A stretch of 64,000 bases of DNA, taken from the IMG/VR virus record IMGVR_UViG_3300017989_000057, positions 62,001-126,000 of that record. One strand, given 5' to 3'. A program made the translations under genes and the position numbers. Shown here one piece after another: positions 10,898 to 21,113 of the stretch. The stretch comes from a virus. How positions within the stretch are numbered: the first letter of the stretch is position 1; each line of letters starts with the position of its first letter. Under the pieces are notes generated by a model. The model searched no databases and had not been told where the DNA came from. It was given only the letters and a program-made list of their open reading frames with translations.

Positions 10898-12643
10898 ATG
10901 GCTTCGGTTGTATATGACAGCAAAGCAATTATTCCAGCACCACTGGTAACGGTGACCAAGGTATACCGTGCTGCGGGTGATGGCGGGAAGCACGGTGTGG
11001 GGTATGAGATTTCGCTGGCAGGAACGCTCCTGCCGTTCCGAGGTTCCCCAAGCGGTAGTTACCCTCTGGGCGACCCATCCAACGCTTTCTGGACGGTTGG
11101 TGGCTATCCACCGGATGAGACATACGTGGGCGGCGATACGCCGTTCGTGCAGCTAGAGCGCAAGCAAGAGGCCCTACGGTGGCTGTTCAGGGAAGATGGT
11201 AAGGTGCTGGAGTGGTACGGCGGTGCCGCTTCCCCGGTCAAGTGTCGTCCGAAAGTCCGATCGATCAATTTCCCAGAAGGGCAATGGGCCGATCGTTGCG
11301 AATATCGGATTGAACTAGAAGCTGAATATCTGACGGGCATTATCGACGAGGACATTTTTGATGCTTCGGGTCTTCAGGATGTGTCGGAAGAATGGCAGTT
11401 CAGCGAAGTGGCAGGACACGAAGGTAAGGTGTTCGAGATTAGCCACGTTGTTAGTGCCAAGGGGTTGTTGACGTTCGACGAAACAACCGGGGATGAGACT
11501 CAGGCTTGGGCCAACGCCAAGGGATGGTGTGATGCACGAGTCGCTGGGACACCAGACAGCACCTTTGTCTCCTACGCGACTGGCTTCACCAATTGGGTTA
11601 ACGGCAGCTACACCAAGAACCTGAATGTGGCGGAACGCGATGGTAGCTATGCTATTACTGAGACGTGGAGAATTCGAGAAGCGGGTCCAGGCGAAGTCGC
11701 TGCGACCTATGTTGAGAAAACATTTACAGTAATCCATCGCACCGAAGATGAGGCTGTCGATGTCAGTTACAATGGAACCATTTACGGTTTACACGATCAA
11801 GAGCGCACTGGGGGATCATCCGCCGTGGCGAACGCGAAGGCGGAAGTTCCGACGAATGCCGCAGCCAAGACTGAGACGGAGACATCGTTGGGCACACTGC
11901 TGGAAGGCTATGTGATACCAACGTCGCCGACTCAGAAGAACGTTACGGTTAACGAAAAAGACGCAGTTGTCACCTTCAGCTTTAGCTGGTCTGCTGGTGA
12001 AGATGCTGATTACACACAGGGTAATGAGGCTACCTTATCCTACAATGCTAGAGATGGTGTCTACACTCTTTCGCTCAGTGTTGATATCGAAGGCAAGGGG
12101 GATACGAAAACAGCACGGCTCAATAATGCTAGAAGCAATATCCCATCAGATACCGACGCCAGAACACTAGCTCAGACCTTGATCGGATCGCAAAAGCCCG
12201 CTGGTGTTACCTTTACTGGTACCCATATAGCCAAAACGAGTGCGTTGAACGAAACAAGGGGGACATCTCGGACGGCGTGGACCTGGACAGACAAGGACGA
12301 GAACAATGTCGATATTGTCGTCGATATTGCATATCCACAAATTATGGCAGCAAAGTTGTTTATTCCTGGCCGAATAGCTGGCCCAATCATTCAGCGGATC
12401 AACACAGCTACCGCCCAACAGATTAGTGTAAGCTATCGTTCCGAGGGGCATGGGTCAACAAAGCCTGATACTGATACGGTTGCTGATACCATGGATGCAG
12501 CAGGGGGTGTACCGTATGGTCCTCTGATCAGTCCGTGGTATCCTGGGTCATACATTCTAGAGAGTGATCATGAAGTGTGGAATCCCACAACTGGTAAATA
12601 CTCTCGTACTAGGGTGCATACGGTAACGGAGAGTGGATCGTAA
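10898..12643 (+). CDS. Probable tail tip/baseplate protein
   Basis: This 581-aa protein is preceded by a strong ribosome binding site (GGGAGGA, 11 nt after the previous stop). The N-terminal ~200 residues are rich in Trp, Gly and aromatic residues. Residues ~280-560 contain two or three weakly repeated ~110-aa units with V-x-V-S-Y and S-x-S-W strands followed by an acidic or Thr-rich turn and an A-x-A-K-A type helix. It overlaps the next gene by one base (TAATG), so the two are probably translated together. The position just after the tape measure and fibre genes points to the distal tail. I do not recognise a named family. Confidence 0.6.
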   Translation: MASVVYDSKAIIPAPLVTVTKVYRAAGDGGKHGVGYEISLAGTLLPFRGSPSGSYPLGDPSNAFWTVGGYPPDETYVGGDTPFVQLERKQEALRWLFREDGKVLEWYGGAASPVKCRPKVRSINFPEGQWADRCEYRIELEAEYLTGIIDEDIFDASGLQDVSEEWQFSEVAGHEGKVFEISHVVSAKGLLTFDETTGDETQAWANAKGWCDARVAGTPDSTFVSYATGFTNWVNGSYTKNLNVAERDGSYAITETWRIREAGPGEVAATYVEKTFTVIHRTEDEAVDVSYNGTIYGLHDQERTGGSSAVANAKAEVPTNAAAKTETETSLGTLLEGYVIPTSPTQKNVTVNEKDAVVTFSFSWSAGEDADYTQGNEATLSYNARDGVYTLSLSVDIEGKGDTKTARLNNARSNIPSDTDARTLAQTLIGSQKPAGVTFTGTHIAKTSALNETRGTSRTAWTWTDKDENNVDIVVDIAYPQIMAAKLFIPGRIAGPIIQRINTATAQQISVSYRSEGHGSTKPDTDTVADTMDAAGGVPYGPLISPWYPGSYILESDHEVWNPTTGKYSRTRVHTVTESGS

Positions 12644-15045
12644 TGGCTACTGTAATATATGATGATACATGGGGTGCTCGAACAACCAAGGTGTTCGGCT
12701 GTTCTTTCAAGAGCATTACTGCGCAGATGGGTTTCAATAGCCAACCCATTGTGTTTACCGTTACAGTTGTCGAGGAAGAGGATCAGGATTTTACTCTGGA
12801 CCAGTATGATGTGCGATCTGCTCAGTATGTTGCTTTTGGTGAATTGAGTATTATTGGTATTGTTCAATCTTGGGAAAAAACAACTACTGATCCGGCTGGC
12901 ACAGGTATTTATGTGGTTCGCTTGACAGATTGTCGGACTGTCTTAGATGCCGCCCATATTTCTAATGTGTATGTTGATGATGGCGACCCAGAGGTATCAC
13001 TTATTGGTGGTAATAATATTTTTGTTCCCACCAAGACTGATGAATCCACATCTACTAGTAATCGAGAACAAGATAGTGGAAGACCGTTCGCCGATATTAT
13101 AGATCGTGTTGAGGCAGCTACATTAGAGTATGGTAACAATACTTTTGAAGTAGACATGACAGCACTCAAGGATTTGACCAATCTGCGCGGCGAGGGTGTT
13201 GAGGAATACTACATCGAAGGTGAAGTCCGTTCGTTGGTTTCCGTGATCACCGAGTTCTGCAATGCTGTAGGTGCAGAATGGTGGGTTGAATCTCGTCGCA
13301 AGAGTGTTGTTGATGACACCATTGTTATTGAAATCCAGGTAATTCGTAGACTAGATGGTATTGGTAATCCGCTCGCGCTTGATATGGATGAGCTTGCAGC
13401 GCTACACGAAGGCCATATCATTCGTCGTAAAGATGGATATGAAAATACTGATACCACCACTCATCAGGTTGTTTGGGGTGGTGTGAAGAGAAAGCTGCAC
13501 CAAGTCCACGGTGTCGATATCAAACAGTTTTGGGGATTTAATTCTGTCGGACAACCACTATCTTCTCCTGCTTATACTATTCCCGGAGAGCCTTCTTCCC
13601 GACGATTTGACACGACAACAGAACAAATGACGGATGCTCTTAATGGTGATCTCAATGATTCTATGGATGCTGACCAGTTGGCGGCACTCAAAAGATATAT
13701 CAATGATTATTGGGGTAAACGCTTCTATGTCCCGCTGAGCAAGAGCGTGATGTCTGATGCTGGTCAAGACCTTGCCAATTATCCAGAAATTATTCCAGCA
13801 GGATGGTGGGAAGGTAGTCTGCATCCTATTGGTACACAACTTTTTGAGCCTGACGTAATGTTGAAAATGACAACCGAAGATGGTCGATGGGGGCCATTTG
13901 TTCACTTATCAAATTTGGTGCTATATGGGTCTGGCACGGTTGAATCTCCACGACAGGCTAAGTATGTGACTTGGGGTGGTGTTGTTCGTAACTCAAGTAA
14001 TTTGATATCCCACAACGATGAAGCATATATGAAATGTACTCTGGAGCAATATGGCCGATACGTAATTATTGTTCTACCGGTAGCCCTAACCAGAAGTTAT
14101 ATTGATCCCGATACAGGAGACGTAAATTCTGCGATTGATGTCAGACACGAAAGTTTGTTTAATGCATGGCTCCCACTGATGGATCGTGGTGTTCATTATG
14201 GCCCATGGAGTAATACTTCGTTAACCAGAAGTAGAGTGCCTTCTCCTGGTCGTGCTGAAGTTTCGGTTGACAAGGATTTGGTCCCATGGACCTTCGGTGT
14301 CCGTGGTATGTTGCATACTACGGCTATGAATCAGTTGACTGATATGGCGGCTCAGAAAATTGATACAATGCCAGGGCTATCAGTTATCAATACTGGGCAA
14401 CTTGAGGTAGCAGGTGTCCCACAAGTTAATATAGGGCAAGCGATAGGTCTTGGTGGTAGTATCACCGAAATCTTTATCCGCTTTGATGCCAACGGTGTCA
14501 CCACCAGGTATGTGATGAATCTGTATACCAGAGAACTTGGTGAATTCAAACGGAAACGCCAGGAAGAACGGGAAAAGGATCAGGAGCAGGACGAGAAAGA
14601 ACCAGAGGATGACTATCCAGAAGATAAGGACGATATGGAGCAACCACCAGAGCCAGAATCGGCTCCAGAGACCGAAGAGGTTGAACAGCTTGAAGGCCCA
14701 GATGATGGTACAAGGAGATATGTTTATCAAAAACCCGAAGGTGGGTTGGGAATTATTTCAGTTAAAGAGGGTGGTCCTTTTTATTCTGTTAGACGTTTAA
14801 ATTATCAAGATATTGATCCAGATAGTTTTGCTGGTGGTATTGATATAACTGGATCATATTTTTTAGCAGAATGGAATAGCGTAAGGAATTTAGCAGAACC
14901 AGATACTAGTCCAGGATTATTACCTGTTGGTACAAAGGTAACTGTTAGCATTTTTGCAGAAAGCGAAACTGGACCATTTATTCCGTACATAGAACAAACT
15001 CCACAAGTTTTTTCTCCTCCACCTACTGAAAATGGAGAGGATTAA
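12643..15045 (+). CDS. Probable baseplate hub/tail protein with charged C-terminal linker
   Basis: This 800-aa protein starts in a TAATG overlap with the gene before it. The N-terminal region (~1-260) alternates beta strands with acidic turns. Residues ~270-330 carry a W-G-G-V-K-R-K stretch seen in hub-like tail proteins. Residues ~630-690 form a highly charged low-complexity linker dominated by Glu, Asp, Lys, Arg and Pro. The final ~100 residues are again globular. Genes of this size downstream of the tape measure in siphophages commonly encode the tail hub, but no lysozyme or peptidase motif is visible, so the function rests on position. The end of the gene is AT-richer than its start. Confidence 0.55.
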   Translation: MATVIYDDTWGARTTKVFGCSFKSITAQMGFNSQPIVFTVTVVEEEDQDFTLDQYDVRSAQYVAFGELSIIGIVQSWEKTTTDPAGTGIYVVRLTDCRTVLDAAHISNVYVDDGDPEVSLIGGNNIFVPTKTDESTSTSNREQDSGRPFADIIDRVEAATLEYGNNTFEVDMTALKDLTNLRGEGVEEYYIEGEVRSLVSVITEFCNAVGAEWWVESRRKSVVDDTIVIEIQVIRRLDGIGNPLALDMDELAALHEGHIIRRKDGYENTDTTTHQVVWGGVKRKLHQVHGVDIKQFWGFNSVGQPLSSPAYTIPGEPSSRRFDTTTEQMTDALNGDLNDSMDADQLAALKRYINDYWGKRFYVPLSKSVMSDAGQDLANYPEIIPAGWWEGSLHPIGTQLFEPDVMLKMTTEDGRWGPFVHLSNLVLYGSGTVESPRQAKYVTWGGVVRNSSNLISHNDEAYMKCTLEQYGRYVIIVLPVALTRSYIDPDTGDVNSAIDVRHESLFNAWLPLMDRGVHYGPWSNTSLTRSRVPSPGRAEVSVDKDLVPWTFGVRGMLHTTAMNQLTDMAAQKIDTMPGLSVINTGQLEVAGVPQVNIGQAIGLGGSITEIFIRFDANGVTTRYVMNLYTRELGEFKRKRQEEREKDQEQDEKEPEDDYPEDKDDMEQPPEPESAPETEEVEQLEGPDDGTRRYVYQKPEGGLGIISVKEGGPFYSVRRLNYQDIDPDSFAGGIDITGSYFLAEWNSVRNLAEPDTSPGLLPVGTKVTVSIFAESETGPFIPYIEQTPQVFSPPPTENGED

Positions 15046-15046
15046 A

Positions 15047-16837
15047 ATGTCTATAGGCGATATTCGTCAAAATAAATTAATGAGTTTAGCTGCACATGGT
15101 TACAATCCTTTTCAGCCCGATTTGGGGATTATGTGTGGTGGATATCCAGGGCCGCTATATCCTAATCCAACTACATTAATATATCCTGGTTTTGATCCAT
15201 ATTTGTATATTAATCCGACACCCACAATTTATACTCCAGATATCGATTATACTGGATTGGGTGTAGGTAATCCAGGCATAGATTATAAAAATCCTGGACA
15301 TATATTGGGTTTGTTGGATACGTTTAGTAGAATGTCCTATGGCATAGCTATGTGGAATAATATTTATGCTGGTAATGATATAGATGGTGGATTTAGTCCT
15401 GTAGTGAATATTGAGATACCATTTATCGACATGGAAAATGAAGATGGAACTTATTTAAAAACTTCTGATATATATCCCAGCTTGTCGGAGATACCAACAG
15501 ATTGGGTCAATAGTTTTGAAATATTATCTAATGGTAGAGTTGTACCTGATCCAAGACCTTTGTCTGCTTTTGTTACTTATCCAGCTAATTTACCATCTTT
15601 TACAACAATTGATGAAGATCAGTTTTATCGTTTGTTTAACAATAAAACTGTTTTGTCATACATAGGTATGCCACAATACTTGAGAGAAGTAATTGCTAAT
15701 ATGTATGAATATGCCAGGACAATGGATGAGCAAGTAGAATTACCTTTCACTATACCTGATGAGGAAGCAGCCGATTTTAATTTTTATAGTGATCAAGCAA
15801 GTTGGCATACTGATCTTCCAGAAAATTATAAAGGTGAAAGAAATTCTAAGGGAAAAATGTTTATTCAATGTAAATCTTTAGATCCCACAAATGCATTAAA
15901 AGTATTAACTGGATCAGATGAGTACCACGATGGTGATGGCGAATTAAATGATTATAGATCATTAACAGAATTAAACTCAGTAGTAAATTTATTACCAGCA
16001 CAAATGGTCGGTGCTCAATTCTGGACAGATACCAAGGGATATATGGAATCATTTTCTCCAATTGGTGGATGGTCATATTATGTTGGTCCTGAAACAGGTC
16101 GCACCTTTACTTATACTTCATATATGATTGTAGATTTTGTTATTAATGTGTCAGATTTACCCATAAATTTTGATGATCCAGAATCAGGAGAAGTAACAAT
16201 CAACGGAGAAGCTATTATCCGTAGTCCTATAAGTGATCCAACTAGTTATTATTATACAGAAAGTTCAACATGGTTTTTTTCCCCAGCCCATGTTCCACCA
16301 CACGATCCAATAGAATATAACAATTATGAGTATGGATGTGGTCAATCTCTTAAAAAAACTGCTAGAATTAATATGTCTATGAAAAATAAATTTGGATGGG
16401 ACAGTAGATGGTTAGGAAATGAATTATCAGAAGATCAACATAGTGAATTTGACGAATTTGAAGATGTAGCTACTGAAGGTGGCATTGTTCCTGGTGTTGG
16501 TTTCATAACATGTGATCAAAGCGATTTGATTGTTCCGTTTGATTATACTTTTGTATTAGCTGCCGGTTGTACAGCTATACGTCTGAGAGCTTATCTTCAA
16601 AATCGTCACTCGATAGATATGATACCAGCACCATTGTTTAATCCATTCAGTCCTGGACCTTATTCTCCAGGTCCGGGTATAACATACATAATAACTAATA
16701 GTGGGCCAATTGGTGACCCTGATTCTGTTCCTAATAACCTGGTATCATCAAATATAGAATTTTCTTTTTCGGTTGTGGGGACTAATATGAATAATTTATC
16801 ATATGAATTTTCTATTGGTGGTAGTGATATTGAATAA
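15047..16837 (+). CDS. Virion-associated protein of unknown function
   Basis: This 596-aa protein takes its start from ATG 15047, because GGAGAGG lies at the right distance. An in-frame ATG 15 nt upstream has no such site and would overlap the previous gene. The N-terminus (~20-90) is strikingly rich in Pro, Tyr, Asn and Gly, with repeated Y-P-N-P and Y-T-P-D type motifs. The remainder is probably beta-rich. The codons are strongly AT-biased compared with genes before 14 kb. It lies within the tail gene run and shares its stop with the next gene region (TAATG). I do not recognise the family. Confidence 0.6.
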   Translation: MSIGDIRQNKLMSLAAHGYNPFQPDLGIMCGGYPGPLYPNPTTLIYPGFDPYLYINPTPTIYTPDIDYTGLGVGNPGIDYKNPGHILGLLDTFSRMSYGIAMWNNIYAGNDIDGGFSPVVNIEIPFIDMENEDGTYLKTSDIYPSLSEIPTDWVNSFEILSNGRVVPDPRPLSAFVTYPANLPSFTTIDEDQFYRLFNNKTVLSYIGMPQYLREVIANMYEYARTMDEQVELPFTIPDEEAADFNFYSDQASWHTDLPENYKGERNSKGKMFIQCKSLDPTNALKVLTGSDEYHDGDGELNDYRSLTELNSVVNLLPAQMVGAQFWTDTKGYMESFSPIGGWSYYVGPETGRTFTYTSYMIVDFVINVSDLPINFDDPESGEVTINGEAIIRSPISDPTSYYYTESSTWFFSPAHVPPHDPIEYNNYEYGCGQSLKKTARINMSMKNKFGWDSRWLGNELSEDQHSEFDEFEDVATEGGIVPGVGFITCDQSDLIVPFDYTFVLAAGCTAIRLRAYLQNRHSIDMIPAPLFNPFSPGPYSPGPGITYIITNSGPIGDPDSVPNNLVSSNIEFSFSVVGTNMNNLSYEFSIGGSDIE

Positions 16838-16851
16838 TGGTGGGAGGAAAA

Positions 16852-17487
16852 ATGGCGACTTTGCAGTTGTATGCTGGTGAAAACACATTAGTATCTACCG
16901 GTTCTGGTTTGGGATTCTTCGGGGACAATGGTTTTGGTTCACCGATAACTATTGGTGACTACAATGGTCGTACTTTTGTGACTAATTCTGATGGTACAAT
17001 AGAAGGTTTTGAGTGTAACAACAATAGGTATAGCGGTGTATCTGGTATTATTCATGGCCAGATTGGTTCTGGGATTCTGCTTCAAAAATTGCCAAATGAA
17101 CTAGCAACTGTGAATATTAGATTCACACATGATTCTGCGGTGTATTGTCAGAATGCAAAGTTGTGGGTATTCGATGGCAGTTTTAATGGTATAACAGCTA
17201 GAAAAGAACAACCAGCAGAAAATCTAACATTTTATGCTGCTGAAATACGGCACCGTAGTAGACTCCAATCAGAAACTAGTGTTTATAGTGATTCAACATG
17301 GTCGAATGTGAGTGCTTCTGGTTCAAATTATATCGGATTGGTGAATTCGCCCGGCAGAAATGGTGTGAGACTAGGTGGTTTTGAGGAATTAAGCACTCAA
17401 CATGATTGGTATGTCGCTTTGACTTGTACTCCCACCCAACTCGGTGATAAACAATTTGGCATGACTTTCGAGATGGAATATCTGTAG
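16852..17487 (+). CDS. Small structural protein, paralogue A (AT-rich copy)
   Basis: This 211-aa protein starts at ATG 16852, supported by GGGAGG four bases upstream and by the matching start of the paralogue near 21.1 kb. An ATG at 16837 lacks a site. It shares with that paralogue an N-terminal Y-A-G, a central S-G-L-G-F-F-G, an N-I-R-F-T strand and a C-terminal H-D-W-Y-V ... E-Y-L ending. It is probably a beta-sandwich virion protein, possibly a fibre or decoration component (inference). Its base composition is much more AT-rich than the paralogue's, so the copies diverged or arrived separately. Confidence 0.6.
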   Translation: MATLQLYAGENTLVSTGSGLGFFGDNGFGSPITIGDYNGRTFVTNSDGTIEGFECNNNRYSGVSGIIHGQIGSGILLQKLPNELATVNIRFTHDSAVYCQNAKLWVFDGSFNGITARKEQPAENLTFYAAEIRHRSRLQSETSVYSDSTWSNVSASGSNYIGLVNSPGRNGVRLGGFEELSTQHDWYVALTCTPTQLGDKQFGMTFEMEYL

Positions 17488-17498
17488 GGGTTAGTATT

Positions 17499-20400
17499 AT
17501 GCGTATGTATACTATGCATTTTGGTATGGGGATGGAACATACTAAGATGTTTCGTGATCAGGCTCGTGGTAACTTACCTTACTCTTTTGTGGGATGGCAA
17601 AGTGGTGTAGGTGCTGTGGATGAAGCATATGCAGAAAATTGCCAAATTGTTTCTCACAAAGAGATCTTTGATAGATATGGTGTTACCGGTGGTCATGGGG
17701 CTTATTGTTTAGAAACATGGACGCATTCAAATACGAGCCGTAAAGCAGGCTATTCGTGTATGTTGCATACTGGAGGCAATGGTGCTGTTAATGCTGAACC
17801 TGGGTCAATTCGTGCATTTTATTTAAAATTTGATTTTATGTATACGCATGAATTAGGTGGAGATGTTATTGTTCTTCAACGTAGTCAAATTTTAGGAACA
17901 AAAGAATCTCGTGATCTAACAATAAGTTTGGTTGATGGTTATCTTCAAGTACAAGGTATTAAACATATTACACAGCCCGATACTAATCCTCCATCGTATA
18001 TGAAGACAGCATGGTTGGCAAGAGAAGATGGGCGATTTGGTACTATTCAGCTTGAGCCAAATAAGTGGCACGAAATTCAGGTATTCATAAATCCAGCGCA
18101 AGGATGGGATACAAGTGAAGTAGGACCAGACCCAATAGGTCTAGGATATTATGTTGTTGATGTGTTTATGCCATTTTTCTCTGCATATGAAATCAATCCG
18201 AATACCCCACCATTATTATACGGTGCTGAGAGTTCTAATCCTGAGTATCCATTACAAATGGATCAATGGCCAGCCAATGGTCACCCACAATTTCCGAATA
18301 CTATGCTGCCTGGTGACGATCAAACAGTTTGGCCACCGGCGAATTACGCCAGTGGACAATATTTCTATCCGGCCAATCTTGGTTTGGTTTACGTGTGGGT
18401 TAATGGCAAGCTGGATATTCAACATACAACCAATATGTTTAACGAACAATCGTCACAAGGATGGTTAGGAGAAAATGTATCACAAAAGGTTTACTTAGGT
18501 TACACTGTTGCTGGCTCAAACGAAAACAACAATCGGACTGCAAGATTTTTCTTTGATAATATCATTTACAATGATATCCGTGATCCGTCTCAATCGTATC
18601 CATCCAAAATTTTTGATCCTATGTATTCATCCCACGCCAGTCTTGAATGGAATCCTAAGTATAGCTTGAAATTTACTGCTATGGAGATAGACCCAGAATA
18701 TTGGGACTATGATGCCTATGGTATTCCGAATGGACGTAAACACAACACATGGATGCCAGAATACCCTCGTGGTGCTCTCGTTCCAAGTGGTGATCCATAT
18801 TGGGTAGCCGCACCAAATAGATTTGGTGCACCAACCAATGGTATGATACCTCACGGAACGAAACTGACTGTGGTTCATCTTGACTGGGATGGTGAATTGC
18901 AAGATTATATCGTTCAAGACGGAAACCGAAATTTATATCCAGATTATGAGATAGATTATGGCTATCAACATATACACCCGAACGAGAGCAATCCATTCTA
19001 TGTCAATCAGGATGATCCGCGACTGCGCTCTAACAATTCTGGGAATAAAGCATTATTCTATCTAAAAAGACCACCTGCTGCGTCTGGCAAACAACCCATG
19101 GCGGGTGGTTACGGTCTAGGCGGTGTTAAGAATTATGTTCCAAATATCAATGCAGACATCGGTGAAACATCGTTGCCAGTGATTTATCGCATCTGGACAT
19201 GTGTTCAGGATCATGTGATAGGTGCGTCTGAACCAATTGATCATCAGCATCACATGATACGTGTACCATCTGGTGTTAGCGGTCATGTTGATTATATCTC
19301 AGATCATTGGTGTCCTGGTGATCGTGGAGCGAGAGCATACCATAATGGTACTGCTAGTAATAACAATGGTTATTCTATGGCTGATTGGCCATACAACCCC
19401 GTAACTGGCGAACCATGGACGTGGGATGATCTTGATGCTATTCAAGTAGGTGTATCTCACGAATGGCACAAAGGAAGTAATCGTGTGCTCACATATACTA
19501 TGTTTGTTGTAGTAGAACATGCTAGCCCAATTGATCCAGAAGTAAGTATATTGGGGACTAATCTTATTGAGTGGGCCGTTGCGGATGACATACCATTTTT
19601 CATGCAAAAGAAAGCTATGTACCAACCAGGCTGGAGATTCTATGATGTAGGTTCTAATTATCGATACTACAACAGATGGGATATCAGTCCTGCTTTTGCA
19701 ATTAATAGGTCTAATCGTCAATCTACTGATGGAGAAGCAACTATTACAAATCCACAATATAGCGGTACGATTGATTATGAATACAAGATTCGGTATATCA
19801 ATGGTGAAGTAATTCAGGGGGCCAATTATCGTAAGTTTGACGAATATTTCCCAAAAGTTTGGGTCTACACAATTGATAATATTATTCCAGACAATCCAAT
19901 GCGTAATCCCTTCAGGGGAGAAGTTATAACAGACGCCAATGGTGATTATTTCACGTTCTTAACATATCCTGTTCTTGAATGGAATACTAAACGATATCCT
20001 ACTGATCATGATCTTTCTCCACTTGATAGATATCCTTATGTTCACTATGACTATAATACTCTATATGTGATTCCTCTACATACACACAATGTAGCTACAT
20101 CGATTGATCCAGATGAAGTTCATAGAACCTGGACCGACCCTAATACGCCACCAGCAATTAGTGGTTCGCTTGGTAATACATGGAAAATCAATAAACAACA
20201 GAATGCTTTTAACTTTCAGATTGACCCAGATAGTTACTTTAAAACATTCAGTCCATCATCTGTCATGAATCACATGGTTACACATCCAAACGAAAATATT
20301 GACACTACATATCCAGTTTCTCGTACTGGCCATGATTATTACTTCCAGGCACCAGATTTAGCATCCGGGTCTGTTATGCAAACTATCCTATTGACTGATA

Positions 20401-21011
20401 AGCTCGGTGTACCAGAAGAAGGTATTGATCATGAATTGTATGATGCCCACATCGGTCTTTATCAAACTACTGTTAATCAAGCTATCAATGATACGGGCGA
20501 GGGTAGATTTGATTTCTATAGTGGCAACCCTGGTGCCGATACCTTCATTTCAGGATACACTTTTGGGCCAGACGGAACAGCAGGGTGGCATCTGAATGAA
20601 GCCAATATTACTATCCCATCAGGTACCCGTCAAGTAAGATTTATGTTCACCGCTATCAGGAACACGGTTGGGCCGAAGTCTCCGGGAGGGACTCTGGGTG
20701 GAACTTCCAATTTCGCGGCTTTCGACGAGCCATTTTTCATAATTAACATGGGGTCAGGTTACTTTGGAAACAGCTACCATCCAGCAGACACAAATCAGGA
20801 TAGTCGGATTGGTTCCAGGGAATTGGCTCAGTATATTGGCATGTGGCAGAGTGGAATTCTCCCGATGGGTGTAGCGAAGGACTATCTTACCAGAGCCGAA
20901 CGTATTTGGCAGAGTGGATATTCTACATTTTTTGGTGATCCTTCTGGTGGAAGATACACTGACCACGGTGGCTCCAAACCAGAGAGATGGATGGGTTCAG
21001 GTTACGTTTAA
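17499..21011 (+). CDS. LamG-like tail protein with C-terminal EF-hand/dockerin-like motif
   Basis: This is a 1170-aa protein with AGGGG 8 nt upstream of its ATG. Residues ~60-370 resemble a concanavalin A/laminin G jelly roll, with K-W-H-E-I-Q-V and V-W-V-N-G-K strands typical of such sugar-binding domains. The middle is Trp, Tyr and Pro-rich without a recognised fold. The C-terminus has a canonical 12-residue calcium loop at residues 1097-1108 (D-T-N-Q-D-S-R-I-G-S-R-E), then E-L-x-x-Y-I-x-x-W and a second helix ending in I-W-Q-S-G. This pattern is known from dockerin-like tails of bacterial secreted proteins. It is probably a receptor- or polysaccharide-binding appendage. Confidence 0.65.
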   Translation: MRMYTMHFGMGMEHTKMFRDQARGNLPYSFVGWQSGVGAVDEAYAENCQIVSHKEIFDRYGVTGGHGAYCLETWTHSNTSRKAGYSCMLHTGGNGAVNAEPGSIRAFYLKFDFMYTHELGGDVIVLQRSQILGTKESRDLTISLVDGYLQVQGIKHITQPDTNPPSYMKTAWLAREDGRFGTIQLEPNKWHEIQVFINPAQGWDTSEVGPDPIGLGYYVVDVFMPFFSAYEINPNTPPLLYGAESSNPEYPLQMDQWPANGHPQFPNTMLPGDDQTVWPPANYASGQYFYPANLGLVYVWVNGKLDIQHTTNMFNEQSSQGWLGENVSQKVYLGYTVAGSNENNNRTARFFFDNIIYNDIRDPSQSYPSKIFDPMYSSHASLEWNPKYSLKFTAMEIDPEYWDYDAYGIPNGRKHNTWMPEYPRGALVPSGDPYWVAAPNRFGAPTNGMIPHGTKLTVVHLDWDGELQDYIVQDGNRNLYPDYEIDYGYQHIHPNESNPFYVNQDDPRLRSNNSGNKALFYLKRPPAASGKQPMAGGYGLGGVKNYVPNINADIGETSLPVIYRIWTCVQDHVIGASEPIDHQHHMIRVPSGVSGHVDYISDHWCPGDRGARAYHNGTASNNNGYSMADWPYNPVTGEPWTWDDLDAIQVGVSHEWHKGSNRVLTYTMFVVVEHASPIDPEVSILGTNLIEWAVADDIPFFMQKKAMYQPGWRFYDVGSNYRYYNRWDISPAFAINRSNRQSTDGEATITNPQYSGTIDYEYKIRYINGEVIQGANYRKFDEYFPKVWVYTIDNIIPDNPMRNPFRGEVITDANGDYFTFLTYPVLEWNTKRYPTDHDLSPLDRYPYVHYDYNTLYVIPLHTHNVATSIDPDEVHRTWTDPNTPPAISGSLGNTWKINKQQNAFNFQIDPDSYFKTFSPSSVMNHMVTHPNENIDTTYPVSRTGHDYYFQAPDLASGSVMQTILLTDKLGVPEEGIDHELYDAHIGLYQTTVNQAINDTGEGRFDFYSGNPGADTFISGYTFGPDGTAGWHLNEANITIPSGTRQVRFMFTAIRNTVGPKSPGGTLGGTSNFAAFDEPFFIINMGSGYFGNSYHPADTNQDSRIGSRELAQYIGMWQSGILPMGVAKDYLTRAERIWQSGYSTFFGDPSGGRYTDHGGSKPERWMGSGYV

Positions 21012-21052
21012 GAAATAAAGTGGGATTCAAGGTCCATTTCTTGGGCTGTTGG

Positions 21053-21060
21053 TGTATAAT
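21053..21060 (+). promoter_or_regulatory. Promoter-like -10 site
   Basis: A perfect TATAAT (21055-21060) lies in the ~100-bp gap ahead of the second ~210-aa structural paralogue, about 53 nt upstream of its start. No good -35 hexamer is present at 16-18 bp, so the site would need a phage activator, or the match is chance. The isolated position before a gene with its own terminator supports a monocistronic unit. Confidence 0.35.
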
Positions 21061-21113
21061 AGAGTGGATGAAGTGTAGGCTTTTGAAAAACGAAATGGGA
21101 GGGGGTGAAAGAC

